Below are positions 1 to 8,563 of a DNA stretch of 64,000 nt, in pieces (position 1 is the first letter of the stretch; the number at the start of each line of letters is the position of its first letter). Source of the DNA: Pseudoalteromonas galatheae (lineage in GTDB: Bacteria > Pseudomonadota > Gammaproteobacteria > Enterobacterales > Alteromonadaceae); NCBI RefSeq assembly GCF_005886105.2, contig NZ_PNCO02000002.1:1183573-1247572 (forward strand), given 5' to 3'. The position numbers and the translations under genes are program-made. A model generated the notes under the pieces. The model made no database searches. It worked only from the letters and a program-made list of their open reading frames with translations, and had not been told where the DNA came from.

Positions 1-66
1 AAAAAATGGTACGGCTGGGCCGTTGTAGATCCAAATGTTATGACCAATAGAAATTAATTCGCTCAT
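1..66 (-). CDS. Partial N-terminus of a gene running off the window (possibly DUF4336 family)
   Basis: Twenty-two codons are visible on the minus strand, beginning with ATG at 66-64 and reading MSELISIGHNIWIYNGPAVP and on. An AAGGAAA ribosome binding site sits about 5 bases upstream of the ATG. The opening resembles the start of DUF4336 proteins (uncharacterised, metallo-hydrolase-like), but only the first residues are present, so the family call is a guess. The TetR gene at 207-800 lies upstream in the same orientation. Confidence 0.4.
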   Translation of the reverse strand, partial: MSELISIGHNIWIYNGPAVPFF

Positions 67-206
67 CTGATTTCCTTACTCACTTTAGAATTAATGTAAC
101 TATATCAGGGAAATTTTTTGTTTGAAATATAATCAACTACAAGCTTGGATGAGATATATTTGCTTAATTGCGTTGGCCTATTATATCAATGCTTTTGGAC
201 GTAAGG

Positions 207-800
207 TTAAGCCCCATATCTCGCCATAAAGAGTGCAACGCTTTGCTCTACAACAAAATCAGGTTTTTCCAAGTTTGTGAGGTCAAACCCATATAGCCGT
301 GGATAAAAAATGAAAGACTTAAGTTGATATAAAAACTGTTGTGCTGCGAAAGCTTTATGTTCGATACAAAGTGCATTATTAGCAACGGCATCGGCTAAAA
401 ACTTTTCTAGATAACGCATACAGCCAACTTTACTATTATTGAAATGTGCCGCCAACGTAGGGTCTTGTAATAATTCGATAAATGCCACGCGTGCTACTTT
501 GATAAATGGTTCTGAGGTGAGGAGTCTGACTTCCCGCGAAGCGATTTCTTGTAATTGGTTTGCAACAGGGATATCAGATCGATATTGATAAATATCACCT
601 TGGTCAACTTGAAGCAGCATGTGTTCAAGTACACTATACAGCAGCAACTCCTTAGTCTCAAAGTGATTATAGATAGTTCGTTTAGACACTTCTGCGTGCT
701 TTGCGATAAGATCCATACTGGTATTTTGAGCGCCATTTTGAGCAAATAACTGCTGGGCAGCCTCCAGAATTTGCAGCCTTTTTCTCTCTGATTGTTTCAT
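207..800 (-). CDS. TetR/AcrR family transcriptional regulator
   Basis: DNA-binding repressor of about 197 aa. The N-terminal helix-turn-helix is complete: RLQILEAAQQLFAQNG, then TSMDLIAKHAEVSKRTIYNH and F..KELLL, the TetR_N signature. The C-terminal half is the variable ligand-binding and dimerisation domain; the effector cannot be told. I start it at the ATG at 800 (MKQSERKRLQ), because a longer GTG start at 845 would add a tail not usual before the HTH. It is divergent from the MBL hydrolase gene at 939. The 138-bp spacer carries a perfect palindrome (906-920), so autoregulation and control of the hydrolase are likely (inference). Confidence 0.88.
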   Translation of the reverse strand: MKQSERKRLQILEAAQQLFAQNGAQNTSMDLIAKHAEVSKRTIYNHFETKELLLYSVLEHMLLQVDQGDIYQYRSDIPVANQLQEIASREVRLLTSEPFIKVARVAFIELLQDPTLAAHFNNSKVGCMRYLEKFLADAVANNALCIEHKAFAAQQFLYQLKSFIFYPRLYGFDLTNLEKPDFVVEQSVALFMARYGA

Positions 801-905
801 TTTTTCTATTACATACAAGGGAATATCTAAATGTTGATATCCCACATTCTAGCAAACCTAGAATATATTACACTACTTAGTTTACTTTTTATTTTTGGTG
901 TGTAG

Positions 906-920
906 ACTACACTGTGTAGT
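906..920. promoter_or_regulatory. Palindromic operator candidate for the TetR regulator
   Basis: ACTACAC-T-GTGTAGT is a perfect 7-bp inverted repeat with a one-base centre, placed 19 bp before the start of the MBL hydrolase gene and between it and the divergent TetR gene. Related half sites (CACTACTTAGTTTAC) occur about 30 bp upstream. Such short palindromes are typical TetR-dimer operators; the link to this regulator is inferred from position. Confidence 0.5.
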
Positions 921-938
921 TTACCTTTTGGTGGTGAT

Positions 939-2033
939 ATGAAAAAACGAATATGGTTTGGATTGATTGTAGTCTTGTTGATAGGGGGAGGAGGAATTAT
1001 GGCTTCTAGTTTAAATGCTGCGGTAAAGCAAAGCGGGTATTCATCGACTCAGTTTAGTAATGGTAAGTTTCATAATATTCACGAAACAAATAAAGCGAGT
1101 TTAGGTAAGACACTGGAAATTTTCTGGCGCTTTTTTACCGAACAGAAAGTCAATGCGGTGCCGAAGGTTAACATGCCAGTGGCTGCGCTCACCGAGGCGA
1201 ATTTGAAGGCGCTTTCTGAAACGCAAACTCATGTCATCAAGCTTGGACATTCATCGGTACTAGTAAAAGCGCAAGGGCAGTATTTGTTGATTGACCCTGT
1301 TTTTGCTGAACGAGCATCACCTTTTTCATTTATTGGTCCAAAGCGTTTTCATCAGCCACCCATTACCATTGAGTCATTACCTAAAATTGATAAGGTGTTG
1401 ATTTCACATAACCATTACGACCACCTAGATAAGGAAAGTGTAAAGCGACTAGCAGATAGAGTGGGGGTATTTTATGTCCCTTTGGGTGTAGAAGGTGATT
1501 TGAAAAAGTGGGGGATCCCCAGCGAAAAAATAAAGCAGTTTGACTGGTGGCAATTTGAAGAAACCACTGAGTTAACAATTACCTTTACACCTACTCAGCA
1601 TTTTTCTGGACGAGGACTTGGAGATGCAAATAAAACTCTTTGGGGAGCTTGGGCTATTCGCACAGTGGACAAAAATATCTTTTTTAGTGGAGACTCAGGT
1701 TATTTTCCTGGATTTAAGGAGATAGGTGAAAGACTTGGTCCATTTGATCTGACGCTCGTGGAAACCGGCGCCTATGATAAAGACTGGTCTGATATACACA
1801 TGACACCAGAGCAAAGCGTACAGGCCCATATAGATTTACGAGGAACGCATATGATCCCCATTCATAATGGTACTTTTGACTTAGCTTTTCACTCTTGGTT
1901 CGATCCGCTCGTTAGAGTCAAAGTTGCAGCTGAGCAAAATCAAGTGACGTTGGTAACGCCTGTTGTAGGTGAAGTGTTGACACTTTCAGAAACGCTACCA
2001 AGCCACAGCTGGTGGGAAACGCTAGTGCCTTAA
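939..2033 (+). CDS. MBL-fold metallo-hydrolase, NAPE-PLD-like, membrane-anchored
   Basis: A 364-aa metallo-beta-lactamase-fold hydrolase. The zinc motif HNHYDH follows VLIS at about residues 153-158; further ligands are the Asp in FFSGDSGYF and the His in MIPIHNGTF. The segment GHSSVLVKAQGQYLLIDPVF and the GPKRFH stretch are typical of the N-acylphosphatidylethanolamine phospholipase D/UlaG-like branch, which suggests a phosphodiester or phospholipid-type substrate (family knowledge; not proven). An N-terminal hydrophobic helix (residues 5-24) is a signal anchor, so the enzyme is probably periplasmic. A GGTGGTGAT ribosome binding site precedes the ATG. It is divergent from a TetR regulator with a palindrome in the spacer and is followed by a hairpin at 2053-2089. 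Confidence 0.85.
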   Translation: MKKRIWFGLIVVLLIGGGGIMASSLNAAVKQSGYSSTQFSNGKFHNIHETNKASLGKTLEIFWRFFTEQKVNAVPKVNMPVAALTEANLKALSETQTHVIKLGHSSVLVKAQGQYLLIDPVFAERASPFSFIGPKRFHQPPITIESLPKIDKVLISHNHYDHLDKESVKRLADRVGVFYVPLGVEGDLKKWGIPSEKIKQFDWWQFEETTELTITFTPTQHFSGRGLGDANKTLWGAWAIRTVDKNIFFSGDSGYFPGFKEIGERLGPFDLTLVETGAYDKDWSDIHMTPEQSVQAHIDLRGTHMIPIHNGTFDLAFHSWFDPLVRVKVAAEQNQVTLVTPVVGEVLTLSETLPSHSWWETLVP

Positions 2034-2052
2034 TATTGGTATCGTAGTAATT

Positions 2053-2089
2053 GAATAAGGGCTACCGTATTAGGCATACACCCTTATTC
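2053..2089. terminator. Bidirectional hairpin between convergent genes
   Basis: GAATAAGGG (2053-2061) and CCCTTATTC (2081-2089) form a 9-bp perfect stem with a 19-base loop, between the convergent MBL hydrolase and LysE genes. No strong T run, so its efficiency as an intrinsic terminator is uncertain. Confidence 0.45.
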
Positions 2090-2101
2090 AGTATTCTGGT
2101 G

Positions 2102-2731
2102 TTAAGCAATCAACATTCTTAATGAAAAGGCCATAAGCAAAACAGCAAGTGCCTTTTCAACCAGGTTCATTTTGTTTATGAACCAAGCACGAGAAGGCGG
2201 AGCTGAAAATAATAAACTGACACAGATAAACCACAAGGCATTCACGCTGCACATCCAAGCGCCGTAAAAAAGTTGAACATGTAACGGAGTTCCTTGACTG
2301 ACGACATTAGTTACCACGGCTAAGAAAAATAAGGTTGCTTTTGGATTGGTTGCATTTGTTAAAAAGCCTAGGCCGAACGCTTTTTTTAGTGATTGTGAAC
2401 TTACTTTAACTTGAGTATTTGCTGTCTCTAGTTGAATCTTTCCTGCACTTTTAAGCAATTGAATGGCGATGTATATAAGATATACAGCGCCAATTAATTT
2501 AGCTATTTGTAAAACCCAAGGTGAGGCCTGCATCAGTGCCCCTACACCAAGTAAGGTATATAAAATATGAACACTAAGCCCAGTGCCAATCCCCAAGGCT
2601 GTTATTGCGCCGTGTAGTCTGCCGTATTTCAGGCTCTGCCTGACTGTAATAACAAAGTCGGGGCCCGGCAAGATCACTGCGACAAAATGAATGATGGCTA
2701 ATGATAAAAACTCTGGCCAATACTGCACCAT
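2102..2731 (-). CDS. LysE/RhtB family amino-acid exporter
   Basis: A 209-aa inner-membrane exporter. The N-terminal LysE signature is present (ILPGPDFVITVRQSLKYGR, then GAITALGIGTGL), followed by about six hydrophobic segments and the conserved NPKATLFFLAVV stretch. The family exports amino acids or homoserine lactone-like compounds; the substrate here is unknown. It is divergent from a LysR regulator at 2848, the usual arrangement for LysR-controlled LysE exporters. Confidence 0.9.
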   Translation of the reverse strand: MVQYWPEFLSLAIIHFVAVILPGPDFVITVRQSLKYGRLHGAITALGIGTGLSVHILYTLLGVGALMQASPWVLQIAKLIGAVYLIYIAIQLLKSAGKIQLETANTQVKVSSQSLKKAFGLGFLTNATNPKATLFFLAVVTNVVSQGTPLHVQLFYGAWMCSVNALWFICVSLLFSAPPSRAWFINKMNLVEKALAVLLMAFSLRMLIA

Positions 2732-2847
2732 ATTCCGCTCCCAATATTATGTTGAATAGTTAAGAGCATTGTATTTCTATTCACATGAGAAGATAATAAT
2801 CTAAAAATAGAAATAACTTTTGCGTGGAGCGCACAAATGGGAGTGCT

Positions 2848-3768
2848 ATGACAACCAGTAAACATATTGAACTACTGCAAGAAATGTCGATTTTTGTTTC
2901 GGTTGTCAATACTGGCAGTTTTTCTGAGAGCGCGAGGCAGTTAGGTGTCTCGCCGTCATCGGTGAGCCGTGCCATAAAACACCTTGAACAGCAATTGGGG
3001 GTGTGCTTACTTCAGCGCACCACACGCAGCTTAAGACTGAGTGAAACAGGAAGAGCGGTGTATGAACGCTGTACTCAGCTGGAACAAGCCGCTAAAGACG
3101 TTATCTCGCTCTGTGAAAGTCATCATCAGACTGCACAAGGAGTCGTTAAAATCGCAGCGCCAAAAGCGGTCGCACATACGCTAATTCATCCAAATGTGAT
3201 GGTGTTTTTAAGCGAATTTCCAAATATTGATGTTCATTTGGTGTTAGATGATAACGCGCTGGACCTGATCCGAGATGAAATAGACATTCTATTTAAAATT
3301 ACTAACGAACCACCGCAGGGTTTGATAGGTCGAAGCGTGATGAAAATAAACCATATATTGGCGGCGTCCCCAGAATACCTTGCAGCCCATTTTGCTCCTA
3401 CCCACCCCAAAGAATTAGTACAACATAGCTGTATTGCGTTGGGAGAAACGGATGCAGATGCTAAGTGGCAATTCAGAAAAGGCACACAAAAACACACAAC
3501 CCCAGTTAGCGGGCGCTATAAAGCAAATCATACTCGAGTGAGGCTAGATGCTGCGCTGCAAGGGCTTGGGATCACAAGCTTGCCTGTATTTGTCGCTAAA
3601 GATGCTTTAGCATCAGGTGAGTTGATACAGGTATTGCCTGAGTGGGATTTCGAGACGAATTATTCAGGCGAGCTGTGGATGCTATATCCATCGACTCGCC
3701 ATATTCCTGCAAAGGTGAGTGTTTTTGCTGATTTTATTGTACAGCGACTCACTACGACTTGTTATTAG
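2848..3768 (+). CDS. LysR family transcriptional regulator
   Basis: About 306 aa from the ATG at 2848 (MTTSKHIELL), chosen over an in-frame GTG at 2824 because GGGAG stands just before it. The winged HTH is clear: MSIFVSVVNTGSFSESARQL, SPSSVSRAIKHLEQQLG and RTTRSLRLSETG. The C-terminal substrate-binding domain starts near residue 90 (GVVKIAAPKAVAHTLI). The overall look is of the CrgA/DsdC-like LysR type. It is divergent from the LysE exporter at 2102-2731 and probably activates it in response to the exported compound (inference). Confidence 0.9.
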   Translation: MTTSKHIELLQEMSIFVSVVNTGSFSESARQLGVSPSSVSRAIKHLEQQLGVCLLQRTTRSLRLSETGRAVYERCTQLEQAAKDVISLCESHHQTAQGVVKIAAPKAVAHTLIHPNVMVFLSEFPNIDVHLVLDDNALDLIRDEIDILFKITNEPPQGLIGRSVMKINHILAASPEYLAAHFAPTHPKELVQHSCIALGETDADAKWQFRKGTQKHTTPVSGRYKANHTRVRLDAALQGLGITSLPVFVAKDALASGELIQVLPEWDFETNYSGELWMLYPSTRHIPAKVSVFADFIVQRLTTTCY

Positions 3769-3781
3769 TAGTCTCTGTTAG

Positions 3782-4390
3782 CTAGAGTGAAAACCGATAA
3801 CTCAGTGTGGCACTTGCTTGAACTTGCCTCAACTGTTCATCATCAAAGTGCCAGCTGCATGTATTTTGAGTCGCAGGGTCAATATCACAAGTAACTTTTG
3901 AATCATTGCTTAGAAAGCTTACAATCCAACGCACTTCGGTACCCAGGTGGAAGCCAGCACCGATATTATATTCAAGACCAGTGTATAAACCAGTAGCGAA
4001 GAAAGTGTCTGAGTCGATAAAATTAGGATTAACAAAAGTTGCACCAAGCTGTGCACCTAAGTATATATCTAAATTGTCTGTGAGAGGGCGTACTACCGCG
4101 CTTTGAAATAGTAGGTATTCCATTTCCACTTTATTTAGTGGGTACGCAGTAAGCTGAGTCTCTGTTTTACCATAGTAAAATCCATAACGACCTTTGGATA
4201 TGTACTTGTCTACACTTACTCCCAAATGCGAGTCATCTTCTAATTCGTATGTCTGGTGGCGAGAAGTTTCGATATCATTACTGTACGTTTTACCACCGTA
4301 TATTGAAACACCAAAATCTCCGTAATCTGCGGCACTGACGTTGCTAGAAACAACTAACGCCAAGATAGTCGCTAATGAAGCTGATTTCAT
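3782..4390 (-). CDS. Small outer-membrane beta-barrel protein
   Basis: A 202-aa exported protein with a signal peptide ending in VSSNVSAA (cleavage near residue 20). The mature part alternates hydrophobic and polar residues, with amphipathic strands such as YDIYLGAQLGATF and AGFHLGTEVRW, and ends in TLSYRFSL, close to the aromatic C-terminal signature of outer-membrane barrels. An eight-strand OmpA/OmpX-like barrel is the likely fold. Role unknown. Two cysteines late in the chain (CDIDPATQNTC) could form an extracellular disulfide. It is convergent with the LysR gene, ending 14 bp away. Confidence 0.7.
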   Translation of the reverse strand: MKSASLATILALVVSSNVSAADYGDFGVSIYGGKTYSNDIETSRHQTYELEDDSHLGVSVDKYISKGRYGFYYGKTETQLTAYPLNKVEMEYLLFQSAVVRPLTDNLDIYLGAQLGATFVNPNFIDSDTFFATGLYTGLEYNIGAGFHLGTEVRWIVSFLSNDSKVTCDIDPATQNTCSWHFDDEQLRQVQASATLSYRFSL

Positions 4391-4542
4391 AAAGTCTATA
4401 TCCTTGAGTTGGAATAATTTTTTAGATCTGAAACCGAGTATACCAATGATGAAAGAAAATAATAACGAGGTAGGGATGATTTACTTGCATTTTTTGGGCT
4501 AGGTTTTTATTATTTAGCCGTCTGTTTGATTTGGAAAGTACT

Positions 4543-4926
4543 TTGCAAGTATTCTTACGTTTACTTATCACATTGTTCGTGGTGGCTACACTTAGTGGTC
4601 AAAACGAGGCTGGCTCTATGGTTGGATGTGAAATGCATGGCGCTACAAGTCATGAAATAAATCAAAGTATGCTTCAAAGTAATTTGCAACTGGCAGGCTC
4701 TCATCATCATGAAATGGTGATGGAGATGGATTGTTGTGACCCTCAGAGCGCAGCACAATGCAGCGATTGTACTTGCCCCACACATATGTGCTCCACAAAT
4801 CTTGCAGCGTTTTCTCCAAGAGAATGGATAGCGCCTATTGTACTGAATAATGATAAATTGAGTTTCATAAGCGGTCAGCTTAGTGACTACCCTCGTTCTC
4901 TTTATAAACCCCCAATACTTGCTTAA
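4543..4926 (+). CDS. Small exported His/Met/Cys-rich protein of the copper operon
   Basis: About 127 aa starting at TTG 4543, preceded by GGAAAG; an in-frame TTG at 4531 is the alternative. A hydrophobic N-terminal segment (VFLRLLITLFVVATLSG) is followed by a metal-ligand-rich stretch: GSHHHEMVMEMDCCDP and CSDCTCPTHMC. This composition and the position as first gene before DUF411, CusC-, CusB- and CusA-like genes point to periplasmic Cu(I)/Ag(I) binding. Similar short proteins often precede heavy-metal RND operons (family knowledge), but I cannot name a defined domain. The spacer to the DUF411 gene is 124 bp. Confidence 0.65.
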   Translation: MQVFLRLLITLFVVATLSGQNEAGSMVGCEMHGATSHEINQSMLQSNLQLAGSHHHEMVMEMDCCDPQSAAQCSDCTCPTHMCSTNLAAFSPREWIAPIVLNNDKLSFISGQLSDYPRSLYKPPILA

Positions 4927-5050
4927 CCTCAGGGCAGATCTGCCTTAATTTTAAGATTTTGTACGATTAATCGTCTATTTTGACGTGATTTTCAACGAAT
5001 TGATTGATACCAGCTGCAGTAATTCAATTGGTATTACATGCGAGGTTAGC

Positions 5051-5524
5051 ATGAGAAAGTTTTATTTAGTGGTGACGCTATGGCTAATGAGCGCCATGGC
5101 ATACGGTAAATCCGGTATAAAATTGGAAGTCTTTAAATCCCCAACCTGTGGCTGTTGTGAGCTGTGGTTAAACCATTTAACCGCACAAGGTATTGCGCAC
5201 AAAGCCACCGACTTAAATTATCTTGGCTCACTTAAGAGTAAGTTTGGTATTAAGCAAAATTATCAATCTTGTCACACTGGGGTTTCTAAAAATGGTTTTA
5301 TTTTTGAAGGGCATGTTCCTGCCAAGTTTATTAAACAGTTTTTGCAAAACGAGACGTTAACTCAAGATAAGCAAAATATCGGCTTGAGTGTGCCGGCAAT
5401 GCCACTTGGATCGCCGGGTATGGAGGTTGGCGAGCGTTTTATGCCTTATCAAGTATTGCTACTCAAAAAAGATGGGAGCTATGAGGTTTTTGCTGAAATC
5501 GACAATTATGAGGAGCAATTCTAA
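5051..5524 (+). CDS. DUF411 domain metal-binding periplasmic protein
   Basis: A 157-aa protein with signal peptide MRKFYLVVTLWLMSAMAYG followed by the DUF411 core: EVFKSPTCGCCELW with the CxCC metal motif (Cys33, 35, 36), then SCHTGV and the conserved EGHVPAKFI segment. DUF411 (CopG-like) proteins accompany copper and silver resistance systems. The ATG at 5051 is chosen because it begins a signal peptide and has GAGG 5' to it; a longer frame from 4985 has no signal at its start. The stop codon overlaps the start of the CusC-like gene (TAATG), showing translational coupling. Confidence 0.88.
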   Translation: MRKFYLVVTLWLMSAMAYGKSGIKLEVFKSPTCGCCELWLNHLTAQGIAHKATDLNYLGSLKSKFGIKQNYQSCHTGVSKNGFIFEGHVPAKFIKQFLQNETLTQDKQNIGLSVPAMPLGSPGMEVGERFMPYQVLLLKKDGSYEVFAEIDNYEEQF

Positions 5525-6846
5525 TGACAATCAAAGTTTCCCTGTTTATCGCAACTCTGATACTGCCACAGATAGCACAGGCCAATATTGCAACGTTAGA
5601 GCAAGCTATAGATGTCGCCATCAGCAACGATCCTTGGCTTAAATCTAGCCAATACAAGCGTTCTGCGATGCAATCTATGAGCCGCGAAGCGCTAAGCTAT
5701 CCTGATCCTCAGGTGTCCATCGGTATGATGAATCTGCCTGTTGATAGTTGGGAGTTTAATCAAGAGGGGATGACTCAGCTTAAAGTTGGCGTGATGCAGA
5801 TGTTACCGCGAGGAGATAGCCTCGAAATTAAGAGCCAGCAATTGGCACTTGACGCTAAAAAGCAACCGATTTTACAAGCGGATAGAAAAGCGCAAGTGCG
5901 CCGGGACGTTTCTCAGGTGTGGCTTGATATTGTGCAAGCCAAAAAGACGTTAGAACTGATTGAACGCGATAGTGTGCTGTTTGACCAAATGGTAGAAATA
6001 GCCAATGCTAGCTACTCCAATGCGCTGGGTGCAACACGCCAGCAAGATGTGATCCGTGCTCAGCTTGAGGTGATGCAATTAGACGATAAGCGTTCCGCGG
6101 CTTATCAGCAGCTTAACACCGCTAAGGCAAAGCTTTCGCAATGGCTATTAAATGATGCATTCACTAATTCAAATGCACTGAGTGTCCTTGAACAAAACGA
6201 AGTGACACTGCCGTTGATCCGCTCAATTGCGCCAAAGTTGATGCAGCAACGCCCAGTTGATAGCCAAGCTGTAGTACAACATTTGACTCATCACCCGTTG
6301 GTTGTTGCAGCCGACGTTGATACATACCGTGCCAATCAAGGGGTTAAGTTAGCTGAGCAGGCATATAAACCACAGTTTTCCGTCAACGCAAGTTATGCAT
6401 ATCGGGATGATGCTCCGGATCAGATGTCTCGCACTGACTTTTTTAGCGTTGGTGTATCATTCGACGTTCCGTTATTCACAGATGGAAAACAAGATCAGCA
6501 AAAAGCGGCAGCGACTGCACAAGTTGAGGCGAGTAAAACCGACCGGTTGCTGGTGCTAAAGCAGCTGTTTTCAAACTTAAATGGAGAAATTCAAACTATC
6601 CAACGATTGCAAGAAAGGCAATCGCTATACGCAAAATCAATTGTGGCACAAAGCGCTGAACAGGCCGAAGCTGCATTGACCGCTTATACCAATGACGATG
6701 GCGACTTTTCCGAGGTAGTGAGGGCGCGCATCGCGAAACTGAATGCGCAGTTATCAGCGCTTTCCATTGATATTGCATTGTTAAAAGCGGTGGTACGCAG
6801 TAACTATTATTTGGTTCAAATTGAAGAGGATGCAAGCCATGAATAA
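5524..6846 (+). CDS. TolC-family outer-membrane efflux protein (CusC-like)
   Basis: A 440-aa outer-membrane channel subunit of the metal efflux pump. A signal peptide (MTIKVSLFIATLILPQIAQA) is followed by two OEP repeats of coiled-coil helices, recognisable by the internal repeat starting TLEQAIDVAISNDPWL and again HHPLVVAADVDTYRAN. There is no lipobox Cys, so unlike E. coli CusC it is probably not lipidated. It starts inside the stop of the DUF411 gene and overlaps the adaptor gene by 8 bp. Confidence 0.9.
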   Translation: MTIKVSLFIATLILPQIAQANIATLEQAIDVAISNDPWLKSSQYKRSAMQSMSREALSYPDPQVSIGMMNLPVDSWEFNQEGMTQLKVGVMQMLPRGDSLEIKSQQLALDAKKQPILQADRKAQVRRDVSQVWLDIVQAKKTLELIERDSVLFDQMVEIANASYSNALGATRQQDVIRAQLEVMQLDDKRSAAYQQLNTAKAKLSQWLLNDAFTNSNALSVLEQNEVTLPLIRSIAPKLMQQRPVDSQAVVQHLTHHPLVVAADVDTYRANQGVKLAEQAYKPQFSVNASYAYRDDAPDQMSRTDFFSVGVSFDVPLFTDGKQDQQKAAATAQVEASKTDRLLVLKQLFSNLNGEIQTIQRLQERQSLYAKSIVAQSAEQAEAALTAYTNDDGDFSEVVRARIAKLNAQLSALSIDIALLKAVVRSNYYLVQIEEDASHE

Positions 6847-8551
6847 CAACTTAAAAATGACGCTTGTTACCGTCACGACATTAACGGTCGGCGTGCTAGT
6901 TGGGATAAATTTCTCTTCAAGTAACGAGCCTGCGGTAGCGCCAAGCACTGAGAAAGCACCACTTTATTGGGTTGCGCCTATGGATCCGAACTATCGTCGT
7001 GATAAGCCAGGTAAGTCTCCTATGGGAATGGACCTTGTACCTGTGTACGAAGAAGAGTCTGCGAATGCAAAATTTGGTGAGGGGGTTGTGGAGATAGCGC
7101 CTCACGTTGAAAACAACTTGGGCGTTCGTACCGCGGTGGCTATGCGTCAAGCGATGTCTCACCAAATCCGCACTGTTGGGTATGTTCAGTACAACGAAGA
7201 TAGCTTAGTTCACATTCACCCTCGCGTTGAGGGTTGGATTGAAAAGCTCTACGTGAAAGCAGCAGGTGAACCGGTCAAGCAAGGCGAACCTCTGTATACC
7301 TTGTATTCACCGCAACTGGTCAATGCGCAAGAAGAATACCTTATTGCTAGAAAGCGTAATAATCAGGCGCTCATCAACGCAGCGCACGAACGGCTCAAGG
7401 CATTACACCTGAGTGATGACTTTATCAATACGCTGAAAAAAACGGCTGAAGTGCACCAAAGCATTACCTTTTATGCACGTCAATCCGGGGTGTTAGATGG
7501 ACTCCAGATCCGAGAAGGGTTTTACGTAAAGCCAGGCACAACGCTCATGAGTATCGCCAAACTTGACGAGATTTGGGTCGAAGCTGACGTATTTGAACGT
7601 GATGCTATGTTGGTCGCTCAGGGGCAAGCCGTTTCCATGAGGTTAGACTTTTTACCCGGCAGAACGTGGCGAGGGCAAGTCGATTACGTCTATCCCTCAC
7701 TCAATGAAAAAACACGGACACTTAGAGTAAGGCTTAGATTTGACAACAGTGATGCGCTATTAAAGCCAAATATGTTTGCGCAAGTGAACATTCAAGCCGA
7801 CTCTCGTGACGATGTACTTCAAGTGCCGAGTGAGTCTGTGATCCGCACTGCCAAACAAAATCGTGTTGTCGTTGAAGTTGCACCCGGTAGCTTTAAATCG
7901 GTTGCCGTTGAACTGGGTCAAATTGGTGATGAAAACATTGAAATCCTCAATGGCCTTAACGAAGGTGACAAGATAGTTACGTCAGCCCATTTCCTGATTG
8001 ATTCTCAATCGAGCATTACTTCTGACTTTATGCGTATGGCGCCAGTTGCAGAAGCTAAGTCCGTTTGGATTGAAGGAGAAATTCAAAGCGTGAACGACCA
8101 AAGCCGAGTGGTGAATATTGATCATCAACCCGTACCCGAGTGGGAATGGCCTGAAATGGTGATGGATTTTACAGTGGCTGAAAGTGTTGATATTGACGCA
8201 CTAAATGCGGGACAGGTTTTGCACTTTGAAGCGACAAAACAAGATGATGGCAGCGTATTACTGACAGGTATTCACATTATGCGTGAAAATATACTGCCTA
8301 CAGCAACAGTGGGCGGTGTGATAAACGCCATCAACCCTGACACCCGAGTGCTTAATATTTCTCGCGACGCCATTGAAAAATGGGACCGTCCTGCAACAAC
8401 AATGGACTTTGTTGCAGCTGAGCACATTGATTTAAGCCAGCTTATGACAGGAATGAAGGTGACTTTCACCTTTGAAGTGGGTGACGAATTTGTGGTGACT
8501 GATATCAAACCTGCAGGTGAGATGTCGATGAATATGCACTCTGGCCACTAA
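6839..8551 (+). CDS. cusB: Heavy-metal RND periplasmic adaptor, CusB-like, with two C-terminal CusF-like domains
   Basis: About 570 aa. The ATG at 6839 has GAAGAGG 9 bases before it; the ATG at 6830 directly abuts that site. Order of parts: N-terminal membrane anchor, a heavy-metal-binding domain (YWVAPMDPNYRRDKPGKSPM, residues 43-62), the barrel-sandwich/alpha-hairpin/beta-barrel membrane-fusion core, then two CusF-like domains (about 407-480 and 487-557). The first keeps the CusF copper ligands His, Trp and two Met (HQPVPEWEWPEMVM). In the second the matching stretch reads RDAIEKWDRPATTM, so His and one Met are lost. CusF is normally a separate chaperone; here two copies are fused to the adaptor. 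The spacer to the permease gene is 12 bp. Confidence 0.92.
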   Translation: MNNNLKMTLVTVTTLTVGVLVGINFSSSNEPAVAPSTEKAPLYWVAPMDPNYRRDKPGKSPMGMDLVPVYEEESANAKFGEGVVEIAPHVENNLGVRTAVAMRQAMSHQIRTVGYVQYNEDSLVHIHPRVEGWIEKLYVKAAGEPVKQGEPLYTLYSPQLVNAQEEYLIARKRNNQALINAAHERLKALHLSDDFINTLKKTAEVHQSITFYARQSGVLDGLQIREGFYVKPGTTLMSIAKLDEIWVEADVFERDAMLVAQGQAVSMRLDFLPGRTWRGQVDYVYPSLNEKTRTLRVRLRFDNSDALLKPNMFAQVNIQADSRDDVLQVPSESVIRTAKQNRVVVEVAPGSFKSVAVELGQIGDENIEILNGLNEGDKIVTSAHFLIDSQSSITSDFMRMAPVAEAKSVWIEGEIQSVNDQSRVVNIDHQPVPEWEWPEMVMDFTVAESVDIDALNAGQVLHFEATKQDDGSVLLTGIHIMRENILPTATVGGVINAINPDTRVLNISRDAIEKWDRPATTMDFVAAEHIDLSQLMTGMKVTFTFEVGDEFVVTDIKPAGEMSMNMHSGH

Positions 8552-8563
8552 GGAGCGTTTACA

